From Neisseria dentiae (GTDB lineage: Bacteria; Pseudomonadota; Gammaproteobacteria; Burkholderiales; Neisseriaceae): a stretch of DNA of 64,000 bases. Both the position numbers and the translations under genes were made by a program. The stretch is taken from positions 1,984,001 to 2,048,000 of the forward strand of contig NZ_CP059570.1 of NCBI RefSeq assembly GCF_014055005.1, given 5' to 3'. Position 1 is the first letter of the stretch; each line of letters starts with the position of its first letter. This document shows positions 32,181 through 40,397 of this stretch, one piece after another. Below the pieces are notes generated by a model that had not been told where the DNA came from, did not search any database, and was given only the letters and a program-made list of their open reading frames with translations.

Positions 32181-32930
32181 TTATGCGGGGTTTTGTTCGT
32201 CAAAAAATACCGTTTCAATATTGAATTCCTGCGCCAGCGCAGTGCCCAGCGCCTGTATGCCGTAACGCTCGGTGGCATGGTGGCCGGCGCCGATAAATGC
32301 GACGCCCGTTTCGTTGGCCAGGTGGTATTGCGCCTCGGAGATTTCGCCCGTGATATAGGCATCGGCGCCTTCGTCTATGGCCGTCTGAAAAAAGCCCTGC
32401 GCCCCGCCGGTGCACCATACGATGCGTTCGATAACCCGGCCTTCCCCGCCCACTGCAACCGGCGTGCGGCCGAGGCGGTTTTGCAGGCCTGCGCACAGTT
32501 GCGCCAGCGTTTGCGGGGTTTTCAGACGGCCTGCGTTAAGCAGGTTTTGTTCGCCGAACCGATATTCGGTTGTCCAATCCATGCGGGCGGCCAGTTGGGC
32601 GTTGTTGCCTAAAACGGGGTGAGCGTCCAGCGGCAGGTGGTAGCCTGCCATGTTGATGCCGTAGGCCAGCAGGGTGGCGATACGGTCTTTTTTCCAGCCG
32701 GTGATGGTAACCGGCTCGCTTTTCCAAAACAGCCCGTGGTGCACCAGCAGCATATCGGCGCCCTGCTCTACCGCATAAGCGGCGGCGGCGCGGCTGGCGG
32801 TAACGGCGGTAACGATTTTGCGGATTTCTTCCCTGCCTTCGATTTGCAGGCCGTTGGGGGCGTAATCTTTATATAAGTCGGTTTGCAGGGTTTGATTGCA
32901 CCAATCGAGTATGGTTTGGCGTGCGCTCAT
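32181..32930 (-). CDS. NIF3-like dinuclear metal-binding protein (YbgI family)
   Basis: From MSARQTILDWCNQTL (32930) the protein has 249 residues. Family features are YAPNGLQIEG, the metal-site HHGLFW with two histidines, GYHLPLDAHP and a second site near the end in GHHATERYGIQALG. Members bind two metal ions in a toroidal hexamer. They have been annotated as type 2 GTP cyclohydrolase I, but the physiological role is unsettled. The frame extends upstream without similarity. The gene is convergent with nothing and stands alone between petA and yggX. Confidence 0.93.
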   Translation of the reverse strand: MSARQTILDWCNQTLQTDLYKDYAPNGLQIEGREEIRKIVTAVTASRAAAAYAVEQGADMLLVHHGLFWKSEPVTITGWKKDRIATLLAYGINMAGYHLPLDAHPVLGNNAQLAARMDWTTEYRFGEQNLLNAGRLKTPQTLAQLCAGLQNRLGRTPVAVGGEGRVIERIVWCTGGAQGFFQTAIDEGADAYITGEISEAQYHLANETGVAFIGAGHHATERYGIQALGTALAQEFNIETVFFDEQNPA

Positions 32931-33152
32931 GCTTTTTCCTTGCGTGAAAGGCGTTATTGTGCGGATTTTTTCAAACGGAACTTTGACGGTGAGCAAAGGC
33001 GTGCGAAATTTTTGCGGTTTTGACTACACGGCACTACATTTTACCGCCGTTTAACAAGCCGCCGCCCGGCGGCAAAAGGCGCATTATATACAAACCCGCA
33101 CTGCTCCGTTAGAATTGCAGCCGTCTGAAAACCCCATCATAAGGAAACCGCC

Positions 33153-33422
33153 ATGACCCGTATGGTTCACTGCGTGAAGCTGGGCAAAGAAGCCCCCGGC
33201 ATGAAATTCGCCCCGCTGCCCAATGCTTTGGGCAAGCGTATTTTCGAAAACGTGTCGCAAGAGGCGTGGGACGCTTGGACGCGCCACCAAACCATGCTGA
33301 TCAACGAAAACCGTCTCAGCCTTGCCGACCCGCGCGCGCGCGAATATTTGGCGCAGCAGATGGAAAACTATTTCTTCGGCGACGGTGCCGACCAAGTGCA
33401 GGGTTATGTGCCGCAGGAATAA
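33153..33422 (+). CDS. yggX: Fe(II)-trafficking / oxidative damage protection protein YggX
   Basis: The 89-residue protein begins MTRMVHCVKLGKEAPG (conserved Cys7) and has LGKRIFENVSQEAWDAWTRHQTMLINENRLS, ARARxYL-like PRAREYLAQQMENYFFG and a short tail. All are standard for YggX, which protects Fe-S enzymes and links iron handling to superoxide resistance. AAGGA precedes the ATG. It is monocistronic with a long perfect hairpin after it. Confidence 0.97.
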   Translation: MTRMVHCVKLGKEAPGMKFAPLPNALGKRIFENVSQEAWDAWTRHQTMLINENRLSLADPRAREYLAQQMENYFFGDGADQVQGYVPQE

Positions 33423-33431
33423 AGGCTGCAT

Positions 33432-33473
33432 GGCAAACAGGCCGTCTGAAACGTTTCAGACGGCCTGTTTGCC
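33432..33473 (+). terminator. yggX terminator (extended DUS hairpin)
   Basis: GGCAAACAGGCCGTCTGAAA and its inverse make a perfect 20-bp stem with a two-base loop, beginning 10 bp past the stop. Confidence 0.8.
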
Positions 33474-33504
33474 GTTTGGCGCCGGCTGTCGGAAGAATCA
33501 GGTT

Positions 33505-33611
33505 GAGACCTTTGCAAAAAAGCCGTTTTAACCCTGAATTTATTTGTATTTCGTCATACCCGGGCTTGACGCAAGTGTTTTAAGGTGCCTAAAAGAATTT
33601 TGCAAAGGCTC
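33505..33611. repeat. Internally deleted boundary repeat
   Basis: GAGACCTTTGCAAAA opens and TTTTGCAAAGGCTC closes a unit like the one at 22343. The inner hairpin has been cut down to CATACCCGGGCTTGACGC, so both flanks are now joined directly. The flanks (GTTTTAACCCTGAATTTAT, GTGTTTTAAGGTGCC) match other copies. Confidence 0.75.
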
Positions 33612-33702
33612 AGACTGTAATCCAAGGTTATTGAACCGACGTCAACTTTTTTCAGACGGCCTAAATTATAATCGCATCATTTCTTCTGATTGATTTTCCG
33701 TT

Positions 33703-34611
33703 ATGTCTGTACGCAACTGGCTGGCCGCAGCCCGTTTACGCACCCTGCCGCTGGCCGCCGCTTCGGTATTGTGCGGCATGCTCACCGCCGCGCTGCAACA
33801 CCGGGGCAACTTAACCGTGTCGGCCCTGTGCCTGCTCACCGCCCTGTCGCTGCAAATCCTCAGCAATCTGGCCAACGATTACGGCGATGCCTGCAACGGG
33901 GCCGACACGTTGGCACGCAAAGGCCCCGCACGCATGGTCAGTTCCGGCCGCATCAGCCCGGCGGCTATGGCGCGCGGGGTGAAGCTGACGGCAGCGGTTT
34001 CGTGCCTGCTCGGCATCGCCCTGCTCTGCTCCGCCCTGCCCGCGATTTCGGCCGCCGAACCGCAAAGCTGGCTGCTGTGGCTGTTGCTCGGCGCGGCTTC
34101 CGTGGCCGCCGCTTTTGCCTACACCGCCGGCAAAAAGCCCTACGGCTATATCGGGCTGGGCGACTTGGCGGTGTTGGTGTTTTTCGGCTGGCTGGGCGTG
34201 CTGGGCACGGAATACCTGCACACAGGCCGTCTGAACGCCGCCTCGTGGCTGCCTGCTACGGCATTGGGTTTGTGGTGCGCGATGGTGTTGAATATCAACA
34301 ATATGCGCGACATCGCCTCCGACCGGCTGGCCGGCAAAACCACCGTTGCCGTACGCTTGGGGCTGCCGCGTGCCAAAATCTACCATACCGTGCTGCTGCT
34401 GGTGGCGGCGGCGGCATGGGCGCTGTGGCTGCCGCTGCATTTTGGCGGCGGCCTGTTTCTTTTATGCGCCGCATTGCTGGCGGCTTCGGCCATCCACTTG
34501 TATTTGCTGAAAAAAGCCCAATTTTCTGCCGAGTTGGACAAGCTCCTGCCGCAATGGAGCATCACGGTTTTGCTGTGGATATTGCTGTTATGGCTGAATG
34601 CGCCGCTTTAG
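33703..34611 (+). CDS. menA: 1,4-dihydroxy-2-naphthoate prenyltransferase (MenA, UbiA superfamily)
   Basis: The 302-residue integral membrane protein has about nine helices. The two prenyl-diphosphate/Mg sites are NLANDYGDACNGADT at about 55-70 and NNMRDIASDRLAGKTTVAVRLG at about 200-220. The order RTLPLAAASVLCG, GPARMVSSGRIS, YTAGKKPYGYIGLGDLAVLVFFG and TEYLHTG matches MenA rather than UbiA. MenA attaches the prenyl tail in menaquinone synthesis. No other men gene is in the window, so whether menaquinone is made cannot be judged. An AT-rich TATAAT lies at 33667-33672. Confidence 0.88.
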   Translation: MSVRNWLAAARLRTLPLAAASVLCGMLTAALQHRGNLTVSALCLLTALSLQILSNLANDYGDACNGADTLARKGPARMVSSGRISPAAMARGVKLTAAVSCLLGIALLCSALPAISAAEPQSWLLWLLLGAASVAAAFAYTAGKKPYGYIGLGDLAVLVFFGWLGVLGTEYLHTGRLNAASWLPATALGLWCAMVLNINNMRDIASDRLAGKTTVAVRLGLPRAKIYHTVLLLVAAAAWALWLPLHFGGGLFLLCAALLAASAIHLYLLKKAQFSAELDKLLPQWSITVLLWILLLWLNAPL

Positions 34612-34750
34612 GCGCAACCTTGTTTGGCAGACAGCGCAGCCCGGCAACGGCCACACGCCAACCGTTCGTAATAATTTCCAGCAAAAATCTTTGATTTGCT
34701 GTTAAAATCCGTTTCCTTAATCATTTTCACACCACAATAGGACAAACGCC

Positions 34751-35440
34751 ATGCAAAACGACGTTTACGACTACACCCAAACCGCCGGCGCGGTGCAGAA
34801 AAATACCGTATTGCGCAAAACCTACGGCCTGCTCGGCATTTCATTCATTCCCTGCGCCATCGGTGCGTTTCTCAGCAGCCAGGCCGGCATCAACCTGTAT
34901 GCCATGTTCGGCAACCGCTGGATTGCGTTCGGCGTGGTGCTGGCCTTTTTCTACGGTATGTGTTTCTTAATCGAGAAAAACCGCTACAGCAACACCGGCG
35001 CGGCACTGCTGATGGCGTTCACTTTCGGCATGGGCGTGCTGATCAGCCCGCTGCTGCAATACAGCCTCAGCTTCAGCAACGGCGCGCAAATCGTCGGCCT
35101 TGCCGCCGCCATGACCGCAGCCGTGTTCTTCACCATGGCCGCCGTGGCGCGCCGCACCAAAGCCGATATGAACAGCCTCGGCCGCTTCCTGCTGGTGGGC
35201 GCGGTGGTGCTGATGGTGGGCGTGGTGGCCAATATGTTCCTGCAAATACCCGCGTTTTCACTCGCCCTTTCTGCCGCTTTCGTGATTTTCAGCTCGCTGA
35301 TGATTATGTGGCAGATCCGCACCGTTATCGACGGCGGCGAAACCAGCCACATCAGTGCCGCGTTAACCATCTTTATCTCTATCTATAATATTTTCAGCAG
35401 CCTGCTGAACATTCTGCTCTCTTTGGGCGGCGAAGATTGA
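34751..35440 (+). CDS. Bax inhibitor-1 / YccA family membrane protein
   Basis: The 229-residue protein has about seven membrane helices after a cytosolic N-terminus (MQNDVYDYTQTAGAVQKNTVLRKTYGLLGISF). The family blocks ALLMAFTFGMGVLISPLL, AMTAAVFFTMAAVARRTKADMNSLGRFLLVGAVVLMVG and MIMWQIRTVIDGGETSHISAALTIFISIYNIFSSLLNILL are clear, ending with an acidic tail. Members include calcium-leak channels and YccA, which modulates FtsH. Neisserial members have no assigned role that I know of. AGGA lies before the ATG, and a DUS hairpin follows the gene. Confidence 0.93.
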   Translation: MQNDVYDYTQTAGAVQKNTVLRKTYGLLGISFIPCAIGAFLSSQAGINLYAMFGNRWIAFGVVLAFFYGMCFLIEKNRYSNTGAALLMAFTFGMGVLISPLLQYSLSFSNGAQIVGLAAAMTAAVFFTMAAVARRTKADMNSLGRFLLVGAVVLMVGVVANMFLQIPAFSLALSAAFVIFSSLMIMWQIRTVIDGGETSHISAALTIFISIYNIFSSLLNILLSLGGED

Positions 35441-35464
35441 TTTAACGCACAAACAGCCGTAAAA

Positions 35465-35492
35465 GGCCGTCTGAAACGCATTCAGACGGCCT
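35465..35492 (+). terminator. Inverted DUS pair after the BI-1 gene
   Basis: GGCCGTCTGAA and TTCAGACGGCC across four bases, 24 bp after the stop codon. Confidence 0.6.
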
Positions 35493-35637
35493 GAGCCCTT
35501 TGCAAAACCCCCGGATGCGGATGCAGTTCAAGGCGTAGCAGCGCAGCGAGTGCAGACATAACATGAAGTTAGGCAAGCGAGCGGGCAGCGCACAACGCAG
35601 AAATGCGCCGCAGATGGGGGTTTTGCAAAGGTCTCGG
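35493..35637. repeat. 145-bp repeat with GC-rich core, copy 2
   Basis: The core matches that at 5828-5972 closely. The arms here are TTTGCAAAACCCC and GGGGTTTTGCAAA, complementary to each other but different from copy 1. The ends read GAGCCCTTTGCAAAA and TTTTGCAAAGGTCTC. Confidence 0.82.
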
Positions 35638-35720
35638 TCTTTTTCTTTGACATCCTCCCTGCCAGCCTTTATCCTGCCGACCATCTTGCCTGCATTGCAC
35701 GCCCACCTGATTTCTTTGAT

Positions 35721-36230
35721 ATGACTACCCACGTTCTGCGCCGCGCCGTTTATGCCGGCAGTTTCGATCCGCCGACCAACGGCCATTTGTGGATGATACG
35801 CGAAGCACAAGCCCTGTTCGACGAGTTAATCGTGTCCATCGGCGTTAACCCCGACAAAAAAAGCACCTACACCGTGGCGGAACGGCAAGCCATGCTCGAA
35901 GCCATTTCCAGCGAATTTCCCAACGTGCGCATCACCTCGTTTGAAAACCAGTTTCTGGTCAACTATGCCCACAGCGTCGGCGCCAAATTCATCGTGCGCG
36001 GCATACGCACGGCTTCCGACTACGAATACGAGCGCACCATACGCTATATCAATTCCGACCTTCACCCCAATATCGCCACGGTGTTTCTGATGCCGCCGCG
36101 CGAATTCGCCGAAGTTTCCTCCACCATGGTGAAAGGCATGGTCGGCCCCGACGGCTGGCGCGACATGATACGCCGCTATGTGCCCGTGGCGGTGTACGAC
36201 AAAATCCTGCAAGACAACCAAAGCACTTAA
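35721..36230 (+). CDS. coaD: Phosphopantetheine adenylyltransferase
   Basis: The 169-residue protein starts RRAVYAGSFDPPTNGHLWMI (the nucleotidyl-transferase TxGH motif as TNGH) and has VGVNP-type IVSIGVNPDKKSTYTVAER, FIVRGIRTASDYEYER and VSSTMVKGMVG, matching neisserial CoaD. It makes dephospho-CoA from 4'-phosphopantetheine and ATP, the fourth step of coenzyme A synthesis. Length is normal. A repeat occupies most of the 280 bp before it, so its promoter must lie within the last 80 bp or in the repeat. Confidence 0.95.
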   Translation: MTTHVLRRAVYAGSFDPPTNGHLWMIREAQALFDELIVSIGVNPDKKSTYTVAERQAMLEAISSEFPNVRITSFENQFLVNYAHSVGAKFIVRGIRTASDYEYERTIRYINSDLHPNIATVFLMPPREFAEVSSTMVKGMVGPDGWRDMIRRYVPVAVYDKILQDNQST

Positions 36231-36244
36231 CCCGCCTTTTGCCA

Positions 36245-36290
36245 AACGGCAGCGGCCGTCTGAATATACTTTCAGACGGCCGCTGCCGTT
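36245..36290 (+). terminator. coaD terminator (20-bp DUS hairpin)
   Basis: AACGGCAGCGGCCGTCTGAA and its exact inverse flank a six-base loop, followed by TTGC. Confidence 0.8.
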
Positions 36291-36366
36291 TTGCCCGAAC
36301 CGTTTCCGCGCACTTGCCAAGCTGCCTAAAACATCATAAGGTTACACCAAACTACAAACAGCCGCC

Positions 36367-36470
36367 TATGGTGAACCCACTTACTCCGTTACCGCGCTGC
36401 TGCGCCTTGCCGTGCTATTCGCACTCTCTGCGGCTTGCCGCCTTGTACCGGAGTAATTGGGTTCACGATA
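36367..36470. mobile_element. Degenerate Correia-like element, 104 bp
   Basis: TATGGTGAACCCACTTACTC and GAGTAATTGGGTTCACGATA are diverged terminal repeats. The interior has GCGCCTTGCCGTGCTATTCG and CTCTGCGGCTTGCCGCC, as in the other Correia-like copies. It ends 28 bp before the aceK start and so forms its leader. Confidence 0.8.
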
Positions 36471-36498
36471 ACGGCAACCGCAAAGGAAGAAAATAAAA

Positions 36499-38277
36499 AT
36501 GCCCCGACAACTCACCCAGCAACTTGGGCGGGAAGTGGCCGAAACCATGCTCGCCGGTTTCAACAAACACTACCGCCTTTTCCGAGAAGTTACCGAGCGC
36601 GCCAAAGAGCTTTTCGAGCAGAAAAACTGGCGCGGCATTCAAGATTTGGTGGCCGAGCGCATCCAGATGTATGACCAGCGTGTGCGCGAAGCCGTCGATG
36701 CCCTGCGCAGCGAACACGCCGCCACCGCCTTAAGCGACGATGTATGGGCGGCGGCCAAAACCGAATACATCGCCCTGCTCGTCAACCACAAACAACCCGA
36801 GCTGGCGGAAACCTTTTTCAACTCGGTTTCCACCAAACTCTTGGCCAAAGAATATTTCAACAACCAGTTTATCTTCGTCAAACCCTCCACCAGCACCGAA
36901 TACATCGACTCCAATCCGCCCACGTTCCGCTCGTTTTATCCCGAAACGCAAGGGCTGCGCGGCTGCCTGCGCAACATACTGCGCCACTTCGGCTGGAACG
37001 TGCCGTTTGCCGATCTCAACCGCGACATCGGCAATATCCTGCGCGCCGCCCGCCGGCACTTTCAGGCCGAATGGCCGCCGCAGGAAATGAACCTGCACGT
37101 GCGCGTGCTCAACTCACCGTTTTACCGCAACAAAGGCGCCTACATTTTCGGGCAGATTGTCAACGGCGCCGTGCGCCACCCGTTTGCACTGGCCGTGCTG
37201 CACGACGAAGCCTCAGGCCGTCTGAAAGTGGATGCCGCCCTGTTTGAAGCCCAGCAGATTGCCGTGCTGTTTTCATTCGCCCGCGCCTATTTTCTGGTGG
37301 ACATGCCCGTGCCCAGCGGCTACATCCGCTTTCTGCACGATATGCTGCCGATGCGCGCACCCGGCGACCTCTACACCATGGTCGGCCTGCAAAAACAAGG
37401 CAAAAACATCTGGTGGCGCGAGTTTGCCCAACACCTCGAATACTCGCACGACAAATTCATCCTCGCCCCCGGCGTGAAAGGGCTGGTGATGAGCGTGTTT
37501 ACGCTGCCGTCGTTTCCCTATGTGTTTAAAGTGATTAAAGACAAATTCGGCCCCAACAAAGATTTCGACCGCGAATACGTGCGCCAAAAATACCTGCTGG
37601 TGAAAAAACACGACCGCGTCGGGCGCATGGCCGACACGCTCGAATTTTCCAACGTCGCCCTGCCCAAATCGCGCTGCGACGAAGAGTTTCTCAACGAAAT
37701 GCGCACGCTCGCGCCGAGCCAGTTTGAAGAAAACGAAGAATGGGCGATTATCAAACACGTTTACGTCGAATACCGCCTCAAACCGCTCAACCTCTTTATG
37801 CAGCGTGCCAAACCCGCCGACAAAGCCGCCGCCGTTATCGACTACGGCTACGCGCTCAAAGAGCTGGCCTCGGCCAACATCTTTCCCGGCGACATGCTCT
37901 ATAAAAACTTCGGCATGACCCGTTTCGGCCGCGTGATTTTCTACGACTACGACGAAATCGAATACATGACCGACTGCAACTTCCGCAAAATCCCGCCCGC
38001 GCCCAACCCCGAATACGAAATGTCGGGCGAAGTTTGGTATCCCGTCAACAAAGGCGACGTTTTCCCCGAAGAATTCGGCCCGTTCCTGCTCGGCGAACCC
38101 GACGTGCGGCAGGTATTCCTGCAACACCACAAAGACCTGCTCACCCCCGAATTCTGGCAGGGTAAAAAAGAGCGGCTGCAACAGGGGCTGTATGACGACT
38201 TCTTCCCCTACCCGCAATCCGTCCGCTTCACCCCCGACCAAACCGCCGCCGGGCTGGCGGGCGATGCCGATGCCTAA
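36499..38277 (+). CDS. aceK: Isocitrate dehydrogenase kinase/phosphatase
   Basis: The 592-residue protein has AceK features throughout: the regulatory N-terminal half (PTFRSFYPETQGLRGCLRNILRHFGW, IVNGAVRHPFALAVLHDE), and the ATP-binding region LAPGVKGLVMSVFTLPSFPYVFKVIKDKFGPNK. The kinase core follows, with AVIDYGYALKELASANIFPGDMLYKNFGMTRFGRVIFYDYDEI. It phosphorylates and dephosphorylates isocitrate dehydrogenase, dividing carbon between the TCA cycle and glyoxylate shunt. In enterics it follows aceBA; here it is alone, behind a Correia-like element. Length is normal. Confidence 0.97.
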   Translation: MPRQLTQQLGREVAETMLAGFNKHYRLFREVTERAKELFEQKNWRGIQDLVAERIQMYDQRVREAVDALRSEHAATALSDDVWAAAKTEYIALLVNHKQPELAETFFNSVSTKLLAKEYFNNQFIFVKPSTSTEYIDSNPPTFRSFYPETQGLRGCLRNILRHFGWNVPFADLNRDIGNILRAARRHFQAEWPPQEMNLHVRVLNSPFYRNKGAYIFGQIVNGAVRHPFALAVLHDEASGRLKVDAALFEAQQIAVLFSFARAYFLVDMPVPSGYIRFLHDMLPMRAPGDLYTMVGLQKQGKNIWWREFAQHLEYSHDKFILAPGVKGLVMSVFTLPSFPYVFKVIKDKFGPNKDFDREYVRQKYLLVKKHDRVGRMADTLEFSNVALPKSRCDEEFLNEMRTLAPSQFEENEEWAIIKHVYVEYRLKPLNLFMQRAKPADKAAAVIDYGYALKELASANIFPGDMLYKNFGMTRFGRVIFYDYDEIEYMTDCNFRKIPPAPNPEYEMSGEVWYPVNKGDVFPEEFGPFLLGEPDVRQVFLQHHKDLLTPEFWQGKKERLQQGLYDDFFPYPQSVRFTPDQTAAGLAGDADA

Positions 38278-38305
38278 CCCTCAAACAAAGGCAACACGCA
38301 CAAAA

Positions 38306-38334
38306 AGGCCGTCTGAAAACTTTTCAGACGGCCT
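38306..38334 (+). terminator. Inverted DUS pair after aceK
   Basis: AGGCCGTCTGAAAA and TTTTCAGACGGCCT with essentially no loop, 29 bp after the stop. Confidence 0.6.
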
Positions 38335-38530
38335 GAGACCTTTGCAAAATTCATTTAGGCCGTCTGAAATATTCAACCATCGTCATTCCCGCGTAGGCGG
38401 GAATCCAGTCGTTTTTTTGTAAGCTATTGAAATAAAATACTTAATGGTTTAAAGGCTGGATTCCCGCCTACGCGGGAATGACGAGGCACAAACCTTTTCA
38501 GGGTTGAATTGGTTTTTTTGCAAAGGTCTC
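38335..38530. repeat. Composite dRS3 repeat, copy 3
   Basis: GAGACCTTTGCAAAA and TTTTGCAAAGGTCTC bound the unit. dRS3 palindromes lie at 38385-38404 and 38460-38479 around a core homologous to that at 7846. It separates aceK from the metE relic. Confidence 0.83.
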
Positions 38531-38562
38531 GGCCTTTGTTTCCCTATTTCAAAAACTCAGCA

Positions 38563-38737
38563 TTATTTGGCGGCCGACCCGGCATGCAGTTTTTTGGGCG
38601 GCCCGGTTGGCGCGGCGGATTTCGGCTGCGACGGACTTGGCTCCGTTTCTTGCGCTTTTCCAAAAGGCCTCAACGGCAAAGTTCAGTTCGCACTTTGCGC
38701 CGGCGCGCGGATAGCCGGACAAACGGGAAGTATTCGT
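38563..38737 (-). pseudogene. metE relic with large internal deletion
   Basis: The minus strand reads like metE at both ends. The first codons (SGYPRAGAKCELNFAVEAFWKSA, then AAEIRRANRAAQK) correspond to residues 7-50 of MetE at 44144-46417, and the last few codons and stop (TTATTTGG at 38563) correspond to its end. About 2.1 kb between them is missing. The start codon is changed to ACG (38735-38737). About 60 bp upstream of the start are also conserved with metE (GTATCCTTTACGGGAATAT, ACAATTTGTCAGG). It cannot encode a working enzyme. It lies in the same orientation as intact metE, 5.6 kb away. Confidence 0.85.
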
Positions 38738-38882
38738 AAGGTATCCTTTACGGGAATATCCGCTGAAACAATTTGTCAGGCCGGCATCATTCATGCAATA
38801 TGGTTTCAGGCCGTCTGAAAATGAGCAGGGCTGAGTTTGGCACAGCGTAAGCAAGTAAAAAGAAGCAGATAAGGAGCGGAAA

Positions 38883-39776
38883 GTGGATTTGAAAAGACTG
38901 AAATATTTCTGCGCCGTGGTTGAGCACGGCAGTATCAGCAAGGCGGCGCAGGCGCTGCATATTTCCCAGCCGCCGCTAAGCAAGCGGTTGCAGGAGCTGG
39001 AGGAAGAGGTGGGCGCTCCCCTGTTTTTGCGGCAAAGTGGAAAAATCGAGCCAACGCCGACAGGCTTTTTCCTTTACAACCATGCTGTGGAAGTCTTAAA
39101 AAATATCCAAAACATCGAACGCGAAACCCAGCTATTTGCAGGCAGGCAGACCAGAACGCTCAAAATCGGGCTGACCCATCTGTTTCAGCGGTATTTTCAA
39201 CCGCTTCTGATCAAGCTGCACCAAAAGTACCCGCACTTGGAAATAGGCGTAGTGGTGTCGGACTCCAGCCATTTGGAAACGTTGCTGCATAACGGCGTGA
39301 TTGACATTGCCTTGATTCAGCGTCCTTATAATCTGGAAGGGTATGACTGTATTTCATTTCCGGCAGTCAATACCGTGGTGGTGGCGCATAACAGTCTGCT
39401 GGAGGGCTTTAACGGGGATTCGATACACTTGAACGATTTAGGCAGGTTCCCGCTGGTGTTGCTGCGGCGGATTAACGGCACGGGTACGTTTGAATTTTTG
39501 CAGGACAAATTGCGGAAAAACGGGGTGAACCCAAACGTTATCATGCACATTTCCCAGCCTAATGTGATTTTGGATTGGCTGGAAAGCGGCGTGGAAGCGG
39601 CCTCTTTGCTGCCGGAATCAGAGGTTCGTGCGGCAAAACTGGCCCATTGCCGGATAATCCGCCTGTTGCCGGAAGTGCTGATGTTTTTCCCTACGTTAGT
39701 CAAGTTGGCAGCGACGCCGGAGATCGGGGAAATTCTGGCCGTATTGGAAGAAGGATATACCGGAGAGAATAGTTGA
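38883..39776 (+). CDS. LysR-family transcriptional regulator
   Basis: The start is a GTG with AAGGAG six bases upstream; the product has 297 residues. The N-terminal winged helix is MDLKRLKYFCAVVEHGSISKAAQALHISQPPLSKRLQELEEEVGAPLF, and a periplasmic-binding-fold effector domain begins near residue 90 (TLKIGLTHLFQRY). It resembles regulators of phenolic-acid decarboxylase clusters more than MetR, although it is divergent from a metE relic. It converges on the UbiX/UbiD gene group, whose regulator it may be, sensing an aromatic acid. Its base composition is lower in GC than its neighbours, in keeping with acquisition. Confidence 0.88.
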   Translation: MDLKRLKYFCAVVEHGSISKAAQALHISQPPLSKRLQELEEEVGAPLFLRQSGKIEPTPTGFFLYNHAVEVLKNIQNIERETQLFAGRQTRTLKIGLTHLFQRYFQPLLIKLHQKYPHLEIGVVVSDSSHLETLLHNGVIDIALIQRPYNLEGYDCISFPAVNTVVVAHNSLLEGFNGDSIHLNDLGRFPLVLLRRINGTGTFEFLQDKLRKNGVNPNVIMHISQPNVILDWLESGVEAASLLPESEVRAAKLAHCRIIRLLPEVLMFFPTLVKLAATPEIGEILAVLEEGYTGENS

Positions 39777-39866
39777 TCGGCATAAACGGCGGCTGATGCG
39801 GCATACTTTTTTTCAGACGGCCTTTGCCGGATAAAGCAGCCGTTTCATTGTATGCCCGGGCGGTGC

Positions 39867-40310
39867 TTACCCGTCGGCACCGTTGCGCCGCCAATATATT
39901 TTATGGGCGAAAACATATTTATTGTCGGTGTATTTGATGCTTTCAAAGTGCAGTGCCCACACATCGGCGGGAACCAATTTGGCCATCGGATGGGAGCGGG
40001 TGTAGCGTGCTAGTGCCGCTTGGTGCGCCGCCCCTTCCGGCAGGCATTCGGCACGCGCGGTAAACTGGATACCGCAGATATCGCGTATTTGTTCGGGCTG
40101 GCCGGCAATGGTGCCGGCAACGGCGGGATGTTCGAGCATGGCCCGGCCGTGGCGGGTGCCTGTGTCGGTCAATATCACCAGCAACATCTTCTCTTCGTCA
40201 AACACATAAAAACAGCTTGCCGCCCAAAGGCCGTCTGCATCATGTACGGCCAAGCTGACAACATGGTTATCGGCGATAAATTTGGCAACGGGTCGGGAAA
40301 CGGGCTGCAT
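39867..40310 (-). CDS. Pyridoxamine 5'-phosphate oxidase-fold protein (YhbP/UPF0306-like)
   Basis: The 147-residue protein has the split-barrel flavin-binding pattern: HVVSLAVHDADGLWAASCFYVFDEEKMLLVILTDTGTRHGRAMLEHPAVAGTIAGQP, then IRDICGIQFTARAE and a C-terminal VWALHFESIKYTDNKYVFAHKIYW. The last block is typical of YhbP-type proteins. They bind FMN or similar cofactors, but their reactions are unknown. It is the last gene of the UbiD-UbiX-DUF554 run, 88 bp after DUF554. A flavin-binding partner would suit a prenylated-FMN pathway, though this is inference. Confidence 0.82.
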   Translation of the reverse strand: MQPVSRPVAKFIADNHVVSLAVHDADGLWAASCFYVFDEEKMLLVILTDTGTRHGRAMLEHPAVAGTIAGQPEQIRDICGIQFTARAECLPEGAAHQAALARYTRSHPMAKLVPADVWALHFESIKYTDNKYVFAHKIYWRRNGADG

Positions 40311-40397
40311 AGAAATTCTCTTTCCTGTTTGTTTGCCTTGTTTTCAGACGGCCTAAACGCAAATGCTGCAAGGTGTCTGGCCGTCTGAAAACCGGTA

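Noticed and set aside
38883..39776. LysR regulator as MetR
   Set aside because: It is divergent from a metE relic as metR is from metE in E. coli, but its helix-turn-helix and effector domain do not follow the MetR pattern, and its neighbours suggest a decarboxylase cluster.
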